Of a DNA stretch of 64,000 bases, positions 26,054 to 35,166 are shown in pieces. How positions within the stretch are numbered: position 1 is the first letter of the stretch; each line of letters starts with the position of its first letter. The notes beneath the pieces were generated by a model that saw nothing but the letters and a program-made list of their open reading frames with translations, ran no database searches and had not been told where the DNA came from. The translations under genes and the position numbers were made by a program. The DNA is from Candidatus Omnitrophota bacterium (GTDB taxonomy: Bacteria > Omnitrophota > Omnitrophia > Omnitrophales > JACROU01): NCBI GenBank assembly GCA_029261035.1, contig JAJDCD010000012.1, positions 208,719 to 272,718 of the forward strand. The letters are read 5' to 3'.

Positions 26054-27592
26054 TTAAGCCTCATCCTCCAACTTAGGAAACAAAGCCTCCCCCTTATCAA
26101 CCTCCCCACCAACCTCAACAAAAACCTTCTTATAATCTCCAACTGTTTTTATTTGCTCAACCCCAGAAAGCTTTAATCGACCCAAAATCTCTTTAGAAGA
26201 ATTCGGTAAAAACGCCTGAAGCAAACAAGCTATATGAGCCAAACAATCCAATAGAACAAATAAAACATCCGCCAACTCTTGCCTCTTACTCTCGTCCTTA
26301 CTCAACGCCCAAGGCTTCTTCTCTTCAATAAACTGATTCGATTTACGCATAACTTCCCACACAGAAGCTAAAGCTTCTCTAGGATTATTTTTTTCCATGC
26401 TGGAAACCACTTTATCATATAAATCATAAGTCATTTTCATCAACGCTTCATCAGAAACCGATTCAGATGGGCTTGGAACTTTTCCTTCAAAATATTTTCC
26501 AAGCATGGATGAAGAACGCGACCACAAATTTCCTAGGTCATTAGCCAAATCCGTTCGGTATCTCTCTCTTAAAAGATCCTCAGAATAAGCCCCGTCAAGG
26601 CCCACCGTTACTTCATTTAAAAGAAAATATCGAAAAGCATCCACACCATATTTTTCAATCAACTCTACAGGATCCACTGAGTTTCCACTCGACTTAGAAA
26701 TCTTCCCCCCGGATAACGTCCACCAACCATGCGCCAACACCGTTTTAGGCAATTCAATCCCACAAGCCTTCAACATAATCGGCCAATAAACAGCATGATG
26801 TCTTAAGATATCCTTCCCCACAACATGAAGATCTGCAGGCCAAAGCGAATTAAACTTATTTTCATCAACACCATAACCAATACCACTTACATAATTAATA
26901 AGTGCATCAAACCATACATAAATTACATGCTCTTCAGAACCAGGATATGGAATCCCCCACTTCAAACGATCTTTTGGCCTTGTAATACACAAGTCTTCTA
27001 AAGGTTGTTTTAAAAATCCTAAGATTTCATTTTTTCTCATCTCAGGCTGAATAAATGTAGGATTTTTTTGTATTGTTTCAATAAGCCAATCCTGATACTT
27101 TGACATTTTGAAAAAATAATTCTCCTCTTGGATTTTCTGAACTTCTCCACCCGTATCTGGGCATCTCCCCTCCACAAGTTCACTTTCAGAATAAAAGGTT
27201 TCACTCTTAATGGAGTACCAACCTTCATAAGTGTCTTTATAGATTTCGCCACGCTTCTCTAAATCTCTAAGTATATTTTGAACAACTTTCTTGTGCTGCT
27301 CGTCAGTCGTTCGTATAAAATAATCATGTTGAATCCCCAAAGATGACCAAAGTTCTTTAAAATGGGGCACAATCTTATCCACATATTCCTGAGGCTCCAT
27401 TCCCTGCTCACGAGCGGTCTTCTCAATCTTACTTCCATGCTCATCGGTACCTGTCATAAAGAAAACATCATTTCCCAAGAAACGATGAAAACGAGCAAAG
27501 GCATCACACAAGATATTGGTATAAGCATGCCCAATATGAGGCTTAGCATTTACATAATAAAGAGGTGTTGTAATGTAATATTTTTTTGGCAC
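26054..27592 (-). CDS. metG: Methionyl-tRNA synthetase
   Basis: Class I synthetase charging tRNA-Met. The 512 residues include the N-terminal YITTPLYYVNAKPHIGHAYT (HIGH) and KISKSSGNSVDP (KMSKS version). The anticodon-binding helical domain follows. The C-terminal tRNA-binding EMAP/Trbp111 domain found in E. coli MetG is absent. The connective peptide zinc site is reduced, with a single Cys in GRCPDTGGE. Confidence 0.97.
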   Translation of the reverse strand: MPKKYYITTPLYYVNAKPHIGHAYTNILCDAFARFHRFLGNDVFFMTGTDEHGSKIEKTAREQGMEPQEYVDKIVPHFKELWSSLGIQHDYFIRTTDEQHKKVVQNILRDLEKRGEIYKDTYEGWYSIKSETFYSESELVEGRCPDTGGEVQKIQEENYFFKMSKYQDWLIETIQKNPTFIQPEMRKNEILGFLKQPLEDLCITRPKDRLKWGIPYPGSEEHVIYVWFDALINYVSGIGYGVDENKFNSLWPADLHVVGKDILRHHAVYWPIMLKACGIELPKTVLAHGWWTLSGGKISKSSGNSVDPVELIEKYGVDAFRYFLLNEVTVGLDGAYSEDLLRERYRTDLANDLGNLWSRSSSMLGKYFEGKVPSPSESVSDEALMKMTYDLYDKVVSSMEKNNPREALASVWEVMRKSNQFIEEKKPWALSKDESKRQELADVLFVLLDCLAHIACLLQAFLPNSSKEILGRLKLSGVEQIKTVGDYKKVFVEVGGEVDKGEALFPKLEDEA

Positions 27593-27650
27593 TAAATTCT
27601 CCCTTTGAATACTATAATTTCAATCTGAATATATCGACCATAACAGGTAT

Positions 27651-28922
27651 TTACATAAATCTCCAAACAATAAACACAACACTAATACTCAATAAGAATC
27701 CTAACCCAACCCAACTTAAAAATTTCATCCCCTTAGAAGGAATACACTCTGTTGGCACATGATCATGAGTTACAACCCAATAATTTAAAAAAGCAAAAAC
27801 AGGAGCCGCCAAAAATGAGATGATGGTTGCAAAATCAATCATCGCTTTCATATTATGTGCCAAATAAGCAATCACACAAAAAGAAAGGCCACAGACAAAC
27901 AACATCCAAATTTGCTGCAAAAATCTTGTACTCCAATTTTCAAACTTTGGAAAAAGTAATTTAACACAAACTGCCATCGTTCTTGGATAAGCATCATTCA
28001 CTGTAAGCGTTGTACTTAACATTGTTGTCAATGCTGCAATGCCAATGATGGGCGCGCTCCACCTACCTAACGAATCCGCATAAAGAGAAACGACCTGGCC
28101 TGCAAACTGGATTCCCGAAGAAGAAAATTGTTCTCCAGTGCCAAACATCACCAGTGAACCCAATCCCAAGAAACAACATGCAAGAACAGCTGTTACGACA
28201 TAACCCAAATTGAAATCAAACTGTGTTTCTTTTAGTGTGGGGTGATGGCCTGTTTCTTTAGCTCTCTCCAACAGCCATACAGACGACCAAGTGGACGCTT
28301 CGATCGGGGCTGGCATCCAGCCCAAAAGAGCAACTAAAAATGAAAGTCCTGCCAAATTCCAAATATCAGGGGCTTCAAATCCTGGCTGAGCACTTCCCCC
28401 ATGAGCTAAAGCAATAGAAAATGCTGCTACAGTAGAAACAGACAGAACACATATAATAAGTTTTACTATTTTATCAAGCCAACGATAATTGCCAATAAAG
28501 ACAATGGCAATTGTTAAAACAAATAAAACACCACTCCACTGTACAATATTTAACTGATCTCCAAATACAAACCCAGCCAAAGCTCCTGTTACCATCGTCA
28601 CCGCAGCACAGTTCACTATGGCAGTACAAAAAGATAAAGCAAAAAACAAATACAATAATGGCTTACCTATATGCAGATAACCTTCCAGCAGACTTTTTCC
28701 TGTAGTTGCTGTATACCTTTGGCCATATTCAAAAAAGGGGTACTTTAAGATATTAGCTAAAATAACAACCCAAAGAAGCGTAAAACCATAATTAGCCCCT
28801 GCCCTCGTTGATTGGATTAAATGAGAGCCTCCAATAGCAGCCCCCGCAAATAAAATCCCAGGCCCAATACTTTTAGCTATATTCTTCCATTTTGATATGG
28901 TATCCACTTGTCTCAACGCCAT
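27651..28922 (-). CDS. Divergent Nramp-family transporter
   Basis: A membrane protein of about 423 residues and roughly 11 helices with an Nramp-like TM1 start SIGPGILFAGAAIGGSHL. The canonical metal-binding DPGN of TM1 is replaced by a GGSH-type sequence, and the TM6 MPH motif is replaced by GWMPAPIEAS. It is therefore in a divergent Nramp-related clade, and classical Mn/Fe transport cannot be assumed. The ATG at 28922 follows AAAGGGAG. It sits between metG and the divergent gmhB without operon partners. Confidence 0.8.
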   Translation of the reverse strand: MALRQVDTISKWKNIAKSIGPGILFAGAAIGGSHLIQSTRAGANYGFTLLWVVILANILKYPFFEYGQRYTATTGKSLLEGYLHIGKPLLYLFFALSFCTAIVNCAAVTMVTGALAGFVFGDQLNIVQWSGVLFVLTIAIVFIGNYRWLDKIVKLIICVLSVSTVAAFSIALAHGGSAQPGFEAPDIWNLAGLSFLVALLGWMPAPIEASTWSSVWLLERAKETGHHPTLKETQFDFNLGYVVTAVLACCFLGLGSLVMFGTGEQFSSSGIQFAGQVVSLYADSLGRWSAPIIGIAALTTMLSTTLTVNDAYPRTMAVCVKLLFPKFENWSTRFLQQIWMLFVCGLSFCVIAYLAHNMKAMIDFATIISFLAAPVFAFLNYWVVTHDHVPTECIPSKGMKFLSWVGLGFLLSISVVFIVWRFM

Positions 28923-29002
28923 AAACACTCCCTTTAAAGAAAGACATCATATCTAATTCAAGCAACGAATTCAATTATCAATACGCCCAAAGCCATCCAA
29001 CC

Positions 29003-29031
29003 GTGACAGGCACTAGCTTTTCGTCTATAAT
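29003..29031 (+). promoter_or_regulatory. Sigma70-type promoter for gmhB-ileS
   Basis: GTGACA and TATAAT are separated by exactly 17 nt on the plus strand, followed by a predicted start about 19 nt before the gmhB ATG. Only one -35 base differs from consensus. Confidence 0.75.
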
Positions 29032-29056
29032 GAACGGCTTCGGAGGCATATATCAT

Positions 29057-29620
29057 ATGGACAAGGTTATCTTTATCGATCGTGATGGCGTTATCAATAT
29101 AGACCTTATTGGGGACTATATTAAAACTTGGGATGAATTTCACTTTGAGTTAGGTGCAGAAGAAGCTCTAAAAAGGCTCAATGACGCAGGATATAAGATT
29201 ATTATCATCTCCAACCAAGCTGGAATTGGAGACGGCATCTTTAAAGAAGAGGCTCTTTGGGATCTTCACCAAAAGATGATCGAGGCCTTAAATAAACAAG
29301 ACATCGTCATTCATGATACTTTTTACTGTCTTCATGGGAAACAAGAAGGCTGCAAATGCAGAAAACCGGAAGTAGGCCTCTTTGAGAAAGCCCTCACCTC
29401 TGCAGACTTTGACAGAGAGAAAACTTTTTTCATTGGAGATAAAGCAACGGACATTGAAGCGGGTCTTCGCTTTGGTCTTAAAACCATATTTGTATTAACG
29501 GGTCACGGTCCCTACGACAAAGAGAAATTAACAGACACCATTAAACCCAATTTAATGGCAGAAAACTTATTAGAAGCAACCCAGTTACTGCTAACTCAAG
29601 ATGAGTTAACGAAAGGCTAA
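29057..29620 (+). CDS. gmhB: HAD phosphatase, GmhB/HisB-N type (heptose-1,7-bisphosphate phosphatase-like)
   Basis: A 187-residue HAD-IIIA phosphatase with nucleophile motif FIDRDGVIN, motif II IIISNQAGI, a zinc loop CLHGKQEGCKCRKP and motif III/IV FIGDKATDIEAG. The zinc loop and length fit D-glycero-D-manno-heptose 1,7-bisphosphate phosphatase, needed for LPS inner-core heptose; histidinol-phosphatase is the close alternative. The ATG at 29057 follows GGAGG. It is 7 nt before ileS and shares its promoter. Confidence 0.85.
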   Translation: MDKVIFIDRDGVINIDLIGDYIKTWDEFHFELGAEEALKRLNDAGYKIIIISNQAGIGDGIFKEEALWDLHQKMIEALNKQDIVIHDTFYCLHGKQEGCKCRKPEVGLFEKALTSADFDREKTFFIGDKATDIEAGLRFGLKTIFVLTGHGPYDKEKLTDTIKPNLMAENLLEATQLLLTQDELTKG

Positions 29621-29627
29621 TCTTAGT

Positions 29628-32480
29628 ATGAGCGAAGAGAAAAAGAAAAAATACAACGTCAACTTACCCAAAACAAGCTTTCCAATGAAAGCTTCTCTAT
29701 CTAGCCGTGAGCCTGAAAGATTGAAACTTTGGAGCAAAGAAGGTCTTGAAGAAAAGATCAAAGAGAAATCTGATCAATCGGAAGGCAAATACATTCTTCA
29801 CGACGGACCTCCCTACGCAAATGGAAAAATTCATATTGGTCACGCATTAAACAAAGTTTTAAAAGATATGATTGTTCGTTACCAATCACATAAAGGCCTC
29901 AAAACAACTTATGTTCCCGGTTGGGATTGTCACGGGCTTCCAATTGAACACGCTTTATTAAAAGAACTCGGCCAAGACAAAAATGATGTCGATCAAATGG
30001 AATTTAGAAAAAAAGCAAAAAGCTACGCCAGTAAATTTGTTAAAACCCAAATGAAGGATTTTCAACGCTTGGGCATTTTTGCTGAATGGAAAAACCCATA
30101 CCTCACTATGGCCAAACACTACCAAGCCAGCATTGCTCGAAGTTTTTTTGAACTCTACAACAAGGGTTATATTTATCGAGGGGAAAAACCCGTTTATTGG
30201 TCTATAGGTTGTGAAACCGCTCTTGCTGAAGCTGAGCTCGAATATCAGGACAAGACATCAAAAGCAATTTTTGTACATTTCCCTATCGTAAACAATAATT
30301 TCCTAAAAGAACTAGGTCTCGATGAAGCAACATCTACATCCTTTATGATATGGACAACAACACCCTGGACATTACCTGCCAATGTTGGTATTGCGATTCA
30401 CCCAGATTTAGAATACGGAGTTTATAAAATTAATGATAATGAAGTAAGCATATTCTGTTCTGCATTAAAAAATCGCATAGAAGAAAAATTAGAGTTGCAA
30501 AATGTGGAGTGTTTAAAATCTTTGACTGGAAAAGAACTAAAACAACACATTGATGAATATCAACATCCCTTCATCGATCGAGCTGGAAAAGTTATCGAAG
30601 CAGACTATGTTTCTGCTGAAGATGGTACCGGTATTGTCCATATAGCTCCCGGACATGGTGAAGACGACTATATCTTCGGTCACCTCAAAGCAGGTTTGGA
30701 AATTCTTTCTCCAGTAAATGCTAAAGGCCAGTTTTTAGAAGATTTCAATAAAGACTTAAAACTTAAAGGAATGAATGTTTTTGAAGCAAACACTCCTATC
30801 ATCGAACACCTAAAGAGCAAAAAGTTACTCAAAAAAATCGAAGATCATCAACACTCTTACCCTTTTTGTTGGAGATCTAAAACACCCGTTATTGTACGCT
30901 CCACCCCACAATGGTTTCTAAAAGTAGATCACCAAGATTTAAGAAAGAAAGTTATTGATGCCATTGAAGACAACTCCAAAACTTCTTGGTATCCGGACTG
31001 GGGTAAAAACAGAATCCTTAAAATGATAGAAACAAGACCAGACTGGTGTCTGTCTAGACAACGTCTATGGGGTGTTCCAATTCCTATTGCTTATAAAAAA
31101 GATACGGATGAAGTTTATTATTCCGACTCTTTCAGAAACAAAGTTCTAGAGCTTTTCGAACAAGAAGGAGCCGACGCTTGGTTTTCTCACCCAAAAGAAG
31201 ACTTCTTTGATGGGGACAAAACATTAGCAGAATCTCTTGAATTCGAAACCGATATTTTAGATGTTTGGTTTGATTCTGGAGTAAGCCATCAAGCAGTCTT
31301 AGAGACAGGTCACAAACTTGGTTTCCCTTGCGAGCTCTACTTAGAAGGCTCCGACCAACACCGAGGTTGGTTTCAAACCTCTCTTATTACTTCTATGGCT
31401 TTACGAGGACAATCTCCGTTTAAAAATGTTCTTACTCATGGCTTTGTGGTAGATGGACAAGGTAAAAAAATGTCTAAAAGTGAAGGGAATGTCGTAAGCC
31501 CTCAAGAAGTAATAGAAAAATTCGGGGCTGATGTTCTCCGCCTTTGGGTATCCTCTTGTGATACCAATAGTGATATCCGATTAAGCTCTGAAATTATTGA
31601 CCGCATGGCTGAAGCCTACAGAAAAATAAGAAACACATTTAGATTCCTCCTTGGAAACATTGCTGACTTTAACCCAGAAAAAGAAAATATCCCATTTGAG
31701 AAAATGCATTCCCTTGACCAATGGGTTTTAAGTCGTTTGAACCAGGTTTCAAAGGAAGTAACCGACTGTTATGAAAGTTTTAAATTTCATAAAATCTATC
31801 AAATCATTTATGACTTTTGCATTAGCGATCTCAGCTCTTTTTATTTAGATTCGTTGAAAGATAGAATGTACTGTTCTTCCCCTGATGACCCTTTAAGGAA
31901 ATCATCGCAATCAGCCATGCACATCATTGCCAAAGCACTTTGCCAACTGCTCTCCCCAATACTTGTTTTTACAACGGATGAAATATGGAGAACAACCTTT
32001 GATGAGAATTCAAGCATCCACGAAAAGAACTGGGACACTTCTCTATGGGAAAATCACTCAAAAGAAAATTTAAATCGTTGGAATACGATCCGTTCTATCC
32101 GAAGAAATAGCGACCTCGTCATTGAAAAATTAAGAGAAACCAAAGAAGTCGGAAGTTCTTTAGACTGCATTGTTCACATCGATTCTAAAATAAATGAAGA
32201 ATTAAAGAAATTCACAGAAGATCTAGAACTTGGACTCATCGTATCCCAAGTCCAATACGAAACAATAGAAACAGAAAATAAATTAGAATTTGATTTAGAA
32301 TGGACCACCTCAGAAGATAAGCCCCGCTCGGACAAAGTAACCGTTTATATCTCAAAAGCGAGCGGAGAAAAATGCGGCCGCTGCTGGCGCTTCGACACCA
32401 CCGTAGGCACCACAGACACCCCCGAACTCTGTGAACGCTGTACCACCGCAGAAAAAGTAGTTAGTTCTTTAAACTCATAG
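29628..32480 (+). CDS. ileS: Isoleucyl-tRNA synthetase
   Basis: Class I synthetase of 950 residues with HDGPPYANGKIHIGHAL (HIGH) and GKKMSKSEGNVV (KMSKS). The editing domain contains WTTTPWTLPANVGIAIHP. The C-terminal zinc finger is CGRCWRF...CERC. It is the bacterial type and complete. It ends 333 nt before the convergent flippase gene, a gap filled with repeats. Confidence 0.97.
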   Translation: MSEEKKKKYNVNLPKTSFPMKASLSSREPERLKLWSKEGLEEKIKEKSDQSEGKYILHDGPPYANGKIHIGHALNKVLKDMIVRYQSHKGLKTTYVPGWDCHGLPIEHALLKELGQDKNDVDQMEFRKKAKSYASKFVKTQMKDFQRLGIFAEWKNPYLTMAKHYQASIARSFFELYNKGYIYRGEKPVYWSIGCETALAEAELEYQDKTSKAIFVHFPIVNNNFLKELGLDEATSTSFMIWTTTPWTLPANVGIAIHPDLEYGVYKINDNEVSIFCSALKNRIEEKLELQNVECLKSLTGKELKQHIDEYQHPFIDRAGKVIEADYVSAEDGTGIVHIAPGHGEDDYIFGHLKAGLEILSPVNAKGQFLEDFNKDLKLKGMNVFEANTPIIEHLKSKKLLKKIEDHQHSYPFCWRSKTPVIVRSTPQWFLKVDHQDLRKKVIDAIEDNSKTSWYPDWGKNRILKMIETRPDWCLSRQRLWGVPIPIAYKKDTDEVYYSDSFRNKVLELFEQEGADAWFSHPKEDFFDGDKTLAESLEFETDILDVWFDSGVSHQAVLETGHKLGFPCELYLEGSDQHRGWFQTSLITSMALRGQSPFKNVLTHGFVVDGQGKKMSKSEGNVVSPQEVIEKFGADVLRLWVSSCDTNSDIRLSSEIIDRMAEAYRKIRNTFRFLLGNIADFNPEKENIPFEKMHSLDQWVLSRLNQVSKEVTDCYESFKFHKIYQIIYDFCISDLSSFYLDSLKDRMYCSSPDDPLRKSSQSAMHIIAKALCQLLSPILVFTTDEIWRTTFDENSSIHEKNWDTSLWENHSKENLNRWNTIRSIRRNSDLVIEKLRETKEVGSSLDCIVHIDSKINEELKKFTEDLELGLIVSQVQYETIETENKLEFDLEWTTSEDKPRSDKVTVYISKASGEKCGRCWRFDTTVGTTDTPELCERCTTAEKVVSSLNS

Positions 32481-32590
32481 CGACTGTCACCAGGCTGCGA
32501 TCAGCAGACCATGGTGACTGTCACTATTATGCTAAAAGAAAAATGACAGTCACATTCAACGATCTTTATAAATCCGGGTGACAGTCACTT
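32481..32590. repeat. Cluster of four GTGACAGTCAC half/whole palindromes after ileS
   Basis: GACTGTCAC (32482), GTGACTGTCAC (32514), TGACAGTCAC (32544) and GTGACAGTCAC (32578) occur in about 107 nt. They can pair with each other in several ways and could act as the ileS 3' end. No ORF is present. Confidence 0.7.
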
Positions 32591-32638
32591 TTAAAACCAA
32601 ACGCGCGAAGCGACTCCTCTCAACAAAGGATGTCTAAT

Positions 32639-32793
32639 AAAATAAACAGGAGCTCGATGTTCCTGTTTATTTTCACCCTCAACACCCCACAAGCTTTTGC
32701 ATTCAAAACAAATGGGTATCCTCCGCCGCGAGTTCACAAAAATTGATTTTTATTTTTGTGCTGTCTGAGCGCCGGAGGATACCCATTTGTTTT
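32639..32793 (-). repeat. Composite hairpin intergenic element, copy 2 (hairpin A missing)
   Basis: Hairpin B (32639-32673) has a perfect 13-bp stem AAAATAAACAGGA with loop GCTCGATGT. Hairpin C (32705-32793) has outer stem AAAACAAATGGGTATCCTCCG, the same internal loop (CCGCGAGTT opposite CTGTCTGAGCG) and apical stem CACAAAAAT. Its stem sequences differ from copies 1, 3 and 4 but remain complementary. It lies 19 nt after the flippase stop, between convergent genes. Confidence 0.8.
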
Positions 32794-32812
32794 ACAAACC
32801 CATCTTAAAACA

Positions 32813-34285
32813 CTACTTGTTTTTAAACGAAATCAACCGAGAAACAAACTGAGTCTTATGATTAATATAAAAGACTAAAGGAAGAGAAGCAACACAAACA
32901 ACCACACTCTGAACTAAACACTGAATCAAACGATCATCCAACACAACCCACTTTTCAACAAACCAAACAACCCCCAACATAAAAACAAACGGAATCAGCG
33001 CCTTAACCCAAAAAAGAAAAACCCCCAACAAATGCCCAACCTGCAACATAGCATAACTCACTATAGCAATACTAAAAACAACAAAAGTAAGAACCGTAGC
33101 TAAAGCGACCCCCTCAATCCCCCAGCCAAGACTAATCACATACCAATTCAATAAAATCGAAATTAAAATAGCCGCTACGACCAAAGGAATTACTTTCATT
33201 TGCTTGTTTAATGTAACTAAAAACGTACTCGTATGAAAACCCAAAGAAGCAAAAAAGGTTCCAAATAAAAAGATCTTCAAAGCTGCTGTTCCTGGAATAT
33301 AATCTGGCAAAACCCACCAAACCACATAAGGAACAACTACATAAGCCAGTGCGATAAAAATAGGTGTTAATGCAGAAAGAATCTGAAGAGGCAAAATGAG
33401 ATAATTTTTAATACCTTCAGCGCTCCCACTTTCCCCATACTTCTCTTGAAGTCGCGGATATAGAACCGTGGATATAATAGTTGGAAATGCCAACAAATAG
33501 GTTTGAGTCATTGTAGCGATAGAATAGAACCCTAATTCTGTAAGATTAATAAAGCGTCCAATCATAACTTTATCAATACTTCTTAAGATCTCATAAGAAA
33601 AGCTCAATAAGAGTAAAGGGATCCCTATTTTTAAAAGACCTTTCAATTTTTTCGAATTCCAACACCACTTCATTTCATAACGTGCATGTAAATGCGCATA
33701 GGTAAAATTAAAAACAAAACTCAAAACTAATCCCGCATAAAGCCCATACAAACCCCACTTCCAAACCAAGCCGATAGTTACCGCTAAATCAACTAAAATA
33801 CTCACTATTTTAATTTTACTCAATAAAACAAACTGTTTATTCGCTCTCAAAAGAGTTAAATAATAATCATAAATACGCTGCATAATAACAACAAGGGCTG
33901 TCACCATTAACCCCCAACATATAACCGGAGAGTAATCTTCTCTCTTTAAAGCAACATAACCTACGATTAAAAGGGCTGGGATAATTGAATTAATAATACT
34001 AAAACTAAACACCTGATTTTTAATCAATTCCGCTTCTTCTTGATTCCCCTTTCCTTTAAAAAAAGGAATCTCTCTAAAAGCTGCCTTCGTTGTCCCTAAG
34101 CTCGAATAGCCGCAGTAATTCATTACTACTTTTAGGAGAACAAAGATACCCATCTGTTCAGGCCCTAGAAATCTTCTTAGAAGGACACTATTGATAACGC
34201 CTAAGAACTGCGCAATATAGGAAGCTCCGCTAAAAATAACTGTGTCTTTTATAATTTGATTTTTATTTTTTGAAGAATCAGACAT
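32813..34285 (-). CDS. Wzx-like polysaccharide flippase (MOP superfamily)
   Basis: A 490-residue membrane protein with about 12-14 hydrophobic helices. The N-terminal VIFSGASYIAQFLGVINSVLLRR pattern and following FLGPEQMGIF are typical of PST/Wzx exporters. Its role is likely to flip undecaprenyl-linked oligosaccharide across the inner membrane. It is the last gene of the minus-strand glycan locus. No Wzy polymerase was recognised with certainty nearby, although several GT-C-like proteins could be one. Confidence 0.88.
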   Translation of the reverse strand: MSDSSKNKNQIIKDTVIFSGASYIAQFLGVINSVLLRRFLGPEQMGIFVLLKVVMNYCGYSSLGTTKAAFREIPFFKGKGNQEEAELIKNQVFSFSIINSIIPALLIVGYVALKREDYSPVICWGLMVTALVVIMQRIYDYYLTLLRANKQFVLLSKIKIVSILVDLAVTIGLVWKWGLYGLYAGLVLSFVFNFTYAHLHARYEMKWCWNSKKLKGLLKIGIPLLLLSFSYEILRSIDKVMIGRFINLTELGFYSIATMTQTYLLAFPTIISTVLYPRLQEKYGESGSAEGIKNYLILPLQILSALTPIFIALAYVVVPYVVWWVLPDYIPGTAALKIFLFGTFFASLGFHTSTFLVTLNKQMKVIPLVVAAILISILLNWYVISLGWGIEGVALATVLTFVVFSIAIVSYAMLQVGHLLGVFLFWVKALIPFVFMLGVVWFVEKWVVLDDRLIQCLVQSVVVCVASLPLVFYINHKTQFVSRLISFKNK

Positions 34286-34314
34286 AATTTACTTTCGAAT
34301 TTAATTATAAAAAA

Positions 34315-35013
34315 TTAAGATTCAAAAATTTTCTTTTTTTCTTTGGCAGGAACACCTACAGCAAGAGCGGAATCAGAGATGGATTGATTAACAACACTTC
34401 CAGCTCCTATTACTGCTTTTTGACCTATTTCAACCCCTTTAAGCACAACACTTTTCGCCCCAATCCAAGCATTTGCTTTGATATGAATCTTTTTGCTACG
34501 ACCCGAATTCATCAAAATACGTTTATTGGTACTATCAATGTCATGATCACTGTCAAATAGATAAACACCAGGGCCTAAAATAACATTGTTCTCTAAGCAC
34601 ATTTCCTTACTCCCTAACATACAATCTCGAGCGATCCAAACCTCATCTTGAATAACCACTTCTCCACTAGAAGTAATCATCGCGTTTCTCAGAATGGAAC
34701 ACTGCCTACCTATTTGAATCGTATCATTGGAAACAAGATGAGCCCCTCTTTCAATAAAACAATCATCTCCGATTGTAATAATTCCGTTCCCAAAACACTC
34801 TAAACGAGCACCTGCTTCAATGACAACATTTTTTCCAATACGAATATGTTTTGACCCCTTAAGATCTATAGCCCCCGTCACAACAGAACCCAAGCCAAAA
34901 TTTTTAAAACGCAAACGATAATAGAAGGTAAACAAGAGCTTTTTAAGATAAACAGCCACCTTTTCAATAAAGCCCAATAAACCGTCTTGTTTAAATACTG
35001 ATTTTACATTCAT
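34315..35013 (-). CDS. Hexapeptide-repeat acyltransferase (WbbJ-like)
   Basis: A 232-residue left-handed beta-helix protein with many [LIV]GxxxxI hexads, e.g. IRIGKNVVIEAGARL, FIERGAHLV and the C-terminal VIGAGSVVNQSISDSALAVG followed by VPAKEK. It is most like sugar O-acetyltransferases. An N-terminal amphipathic/basic region of about 35 residues precedes the helix. It probably acetylates the glycan or a sugar precursor, but acceptor identity is unknown. Confidence 0.85.
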   Translation of the reverse strand: MNVKSVFKQDGLLGFIEKVAVYLKKLLFTFYYRLRFKNFGLGSVVTGAIDLKGSKHIRIGKNVVIEAGARLECFGNGIITIGDDCFIERGAHLVSNDTIQIGRQCSILRNAMITSSGEVVIQDEVWIARDCMLGSKEMCLENNVILGPGVYLFDSDHDIDSTNKRILMNSGRSKKIHIKANAWIGAKSVVLKGVEIGQKAVIGAGSVVNQSISDSALAVGVPAKEKKKIFES

Positions 35014-35032
35014 ATTTTTCCCTATGTCATCG

Positions 35033-35158
35033 CGCCTGTCCTCCGGCTTGTTGGGAGGGAGGCTTTGACAATTAAACCGCGGAAATCTCGGGTTTTAATG
35101 CTCAAAGCTAAACCTGAGATTACCACGGACCCTTTGCCACATTCCTCGCCATGACGAT
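35033..35158. repeat. Dispersed repeat related to the one at 20140-20184
   Basis: This 153-nt gap between the acyltransferase and neuB contains GAGATTACCACGG and CCTCGCCATGACGA, matching GAGATTGCCACGG and CCTCGTAATGACAA of the repeat after hemB. GC content is higher than in the genes around it. Confidence 0.6.
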
Positions 35159-35166
35159 TTTGAAAG

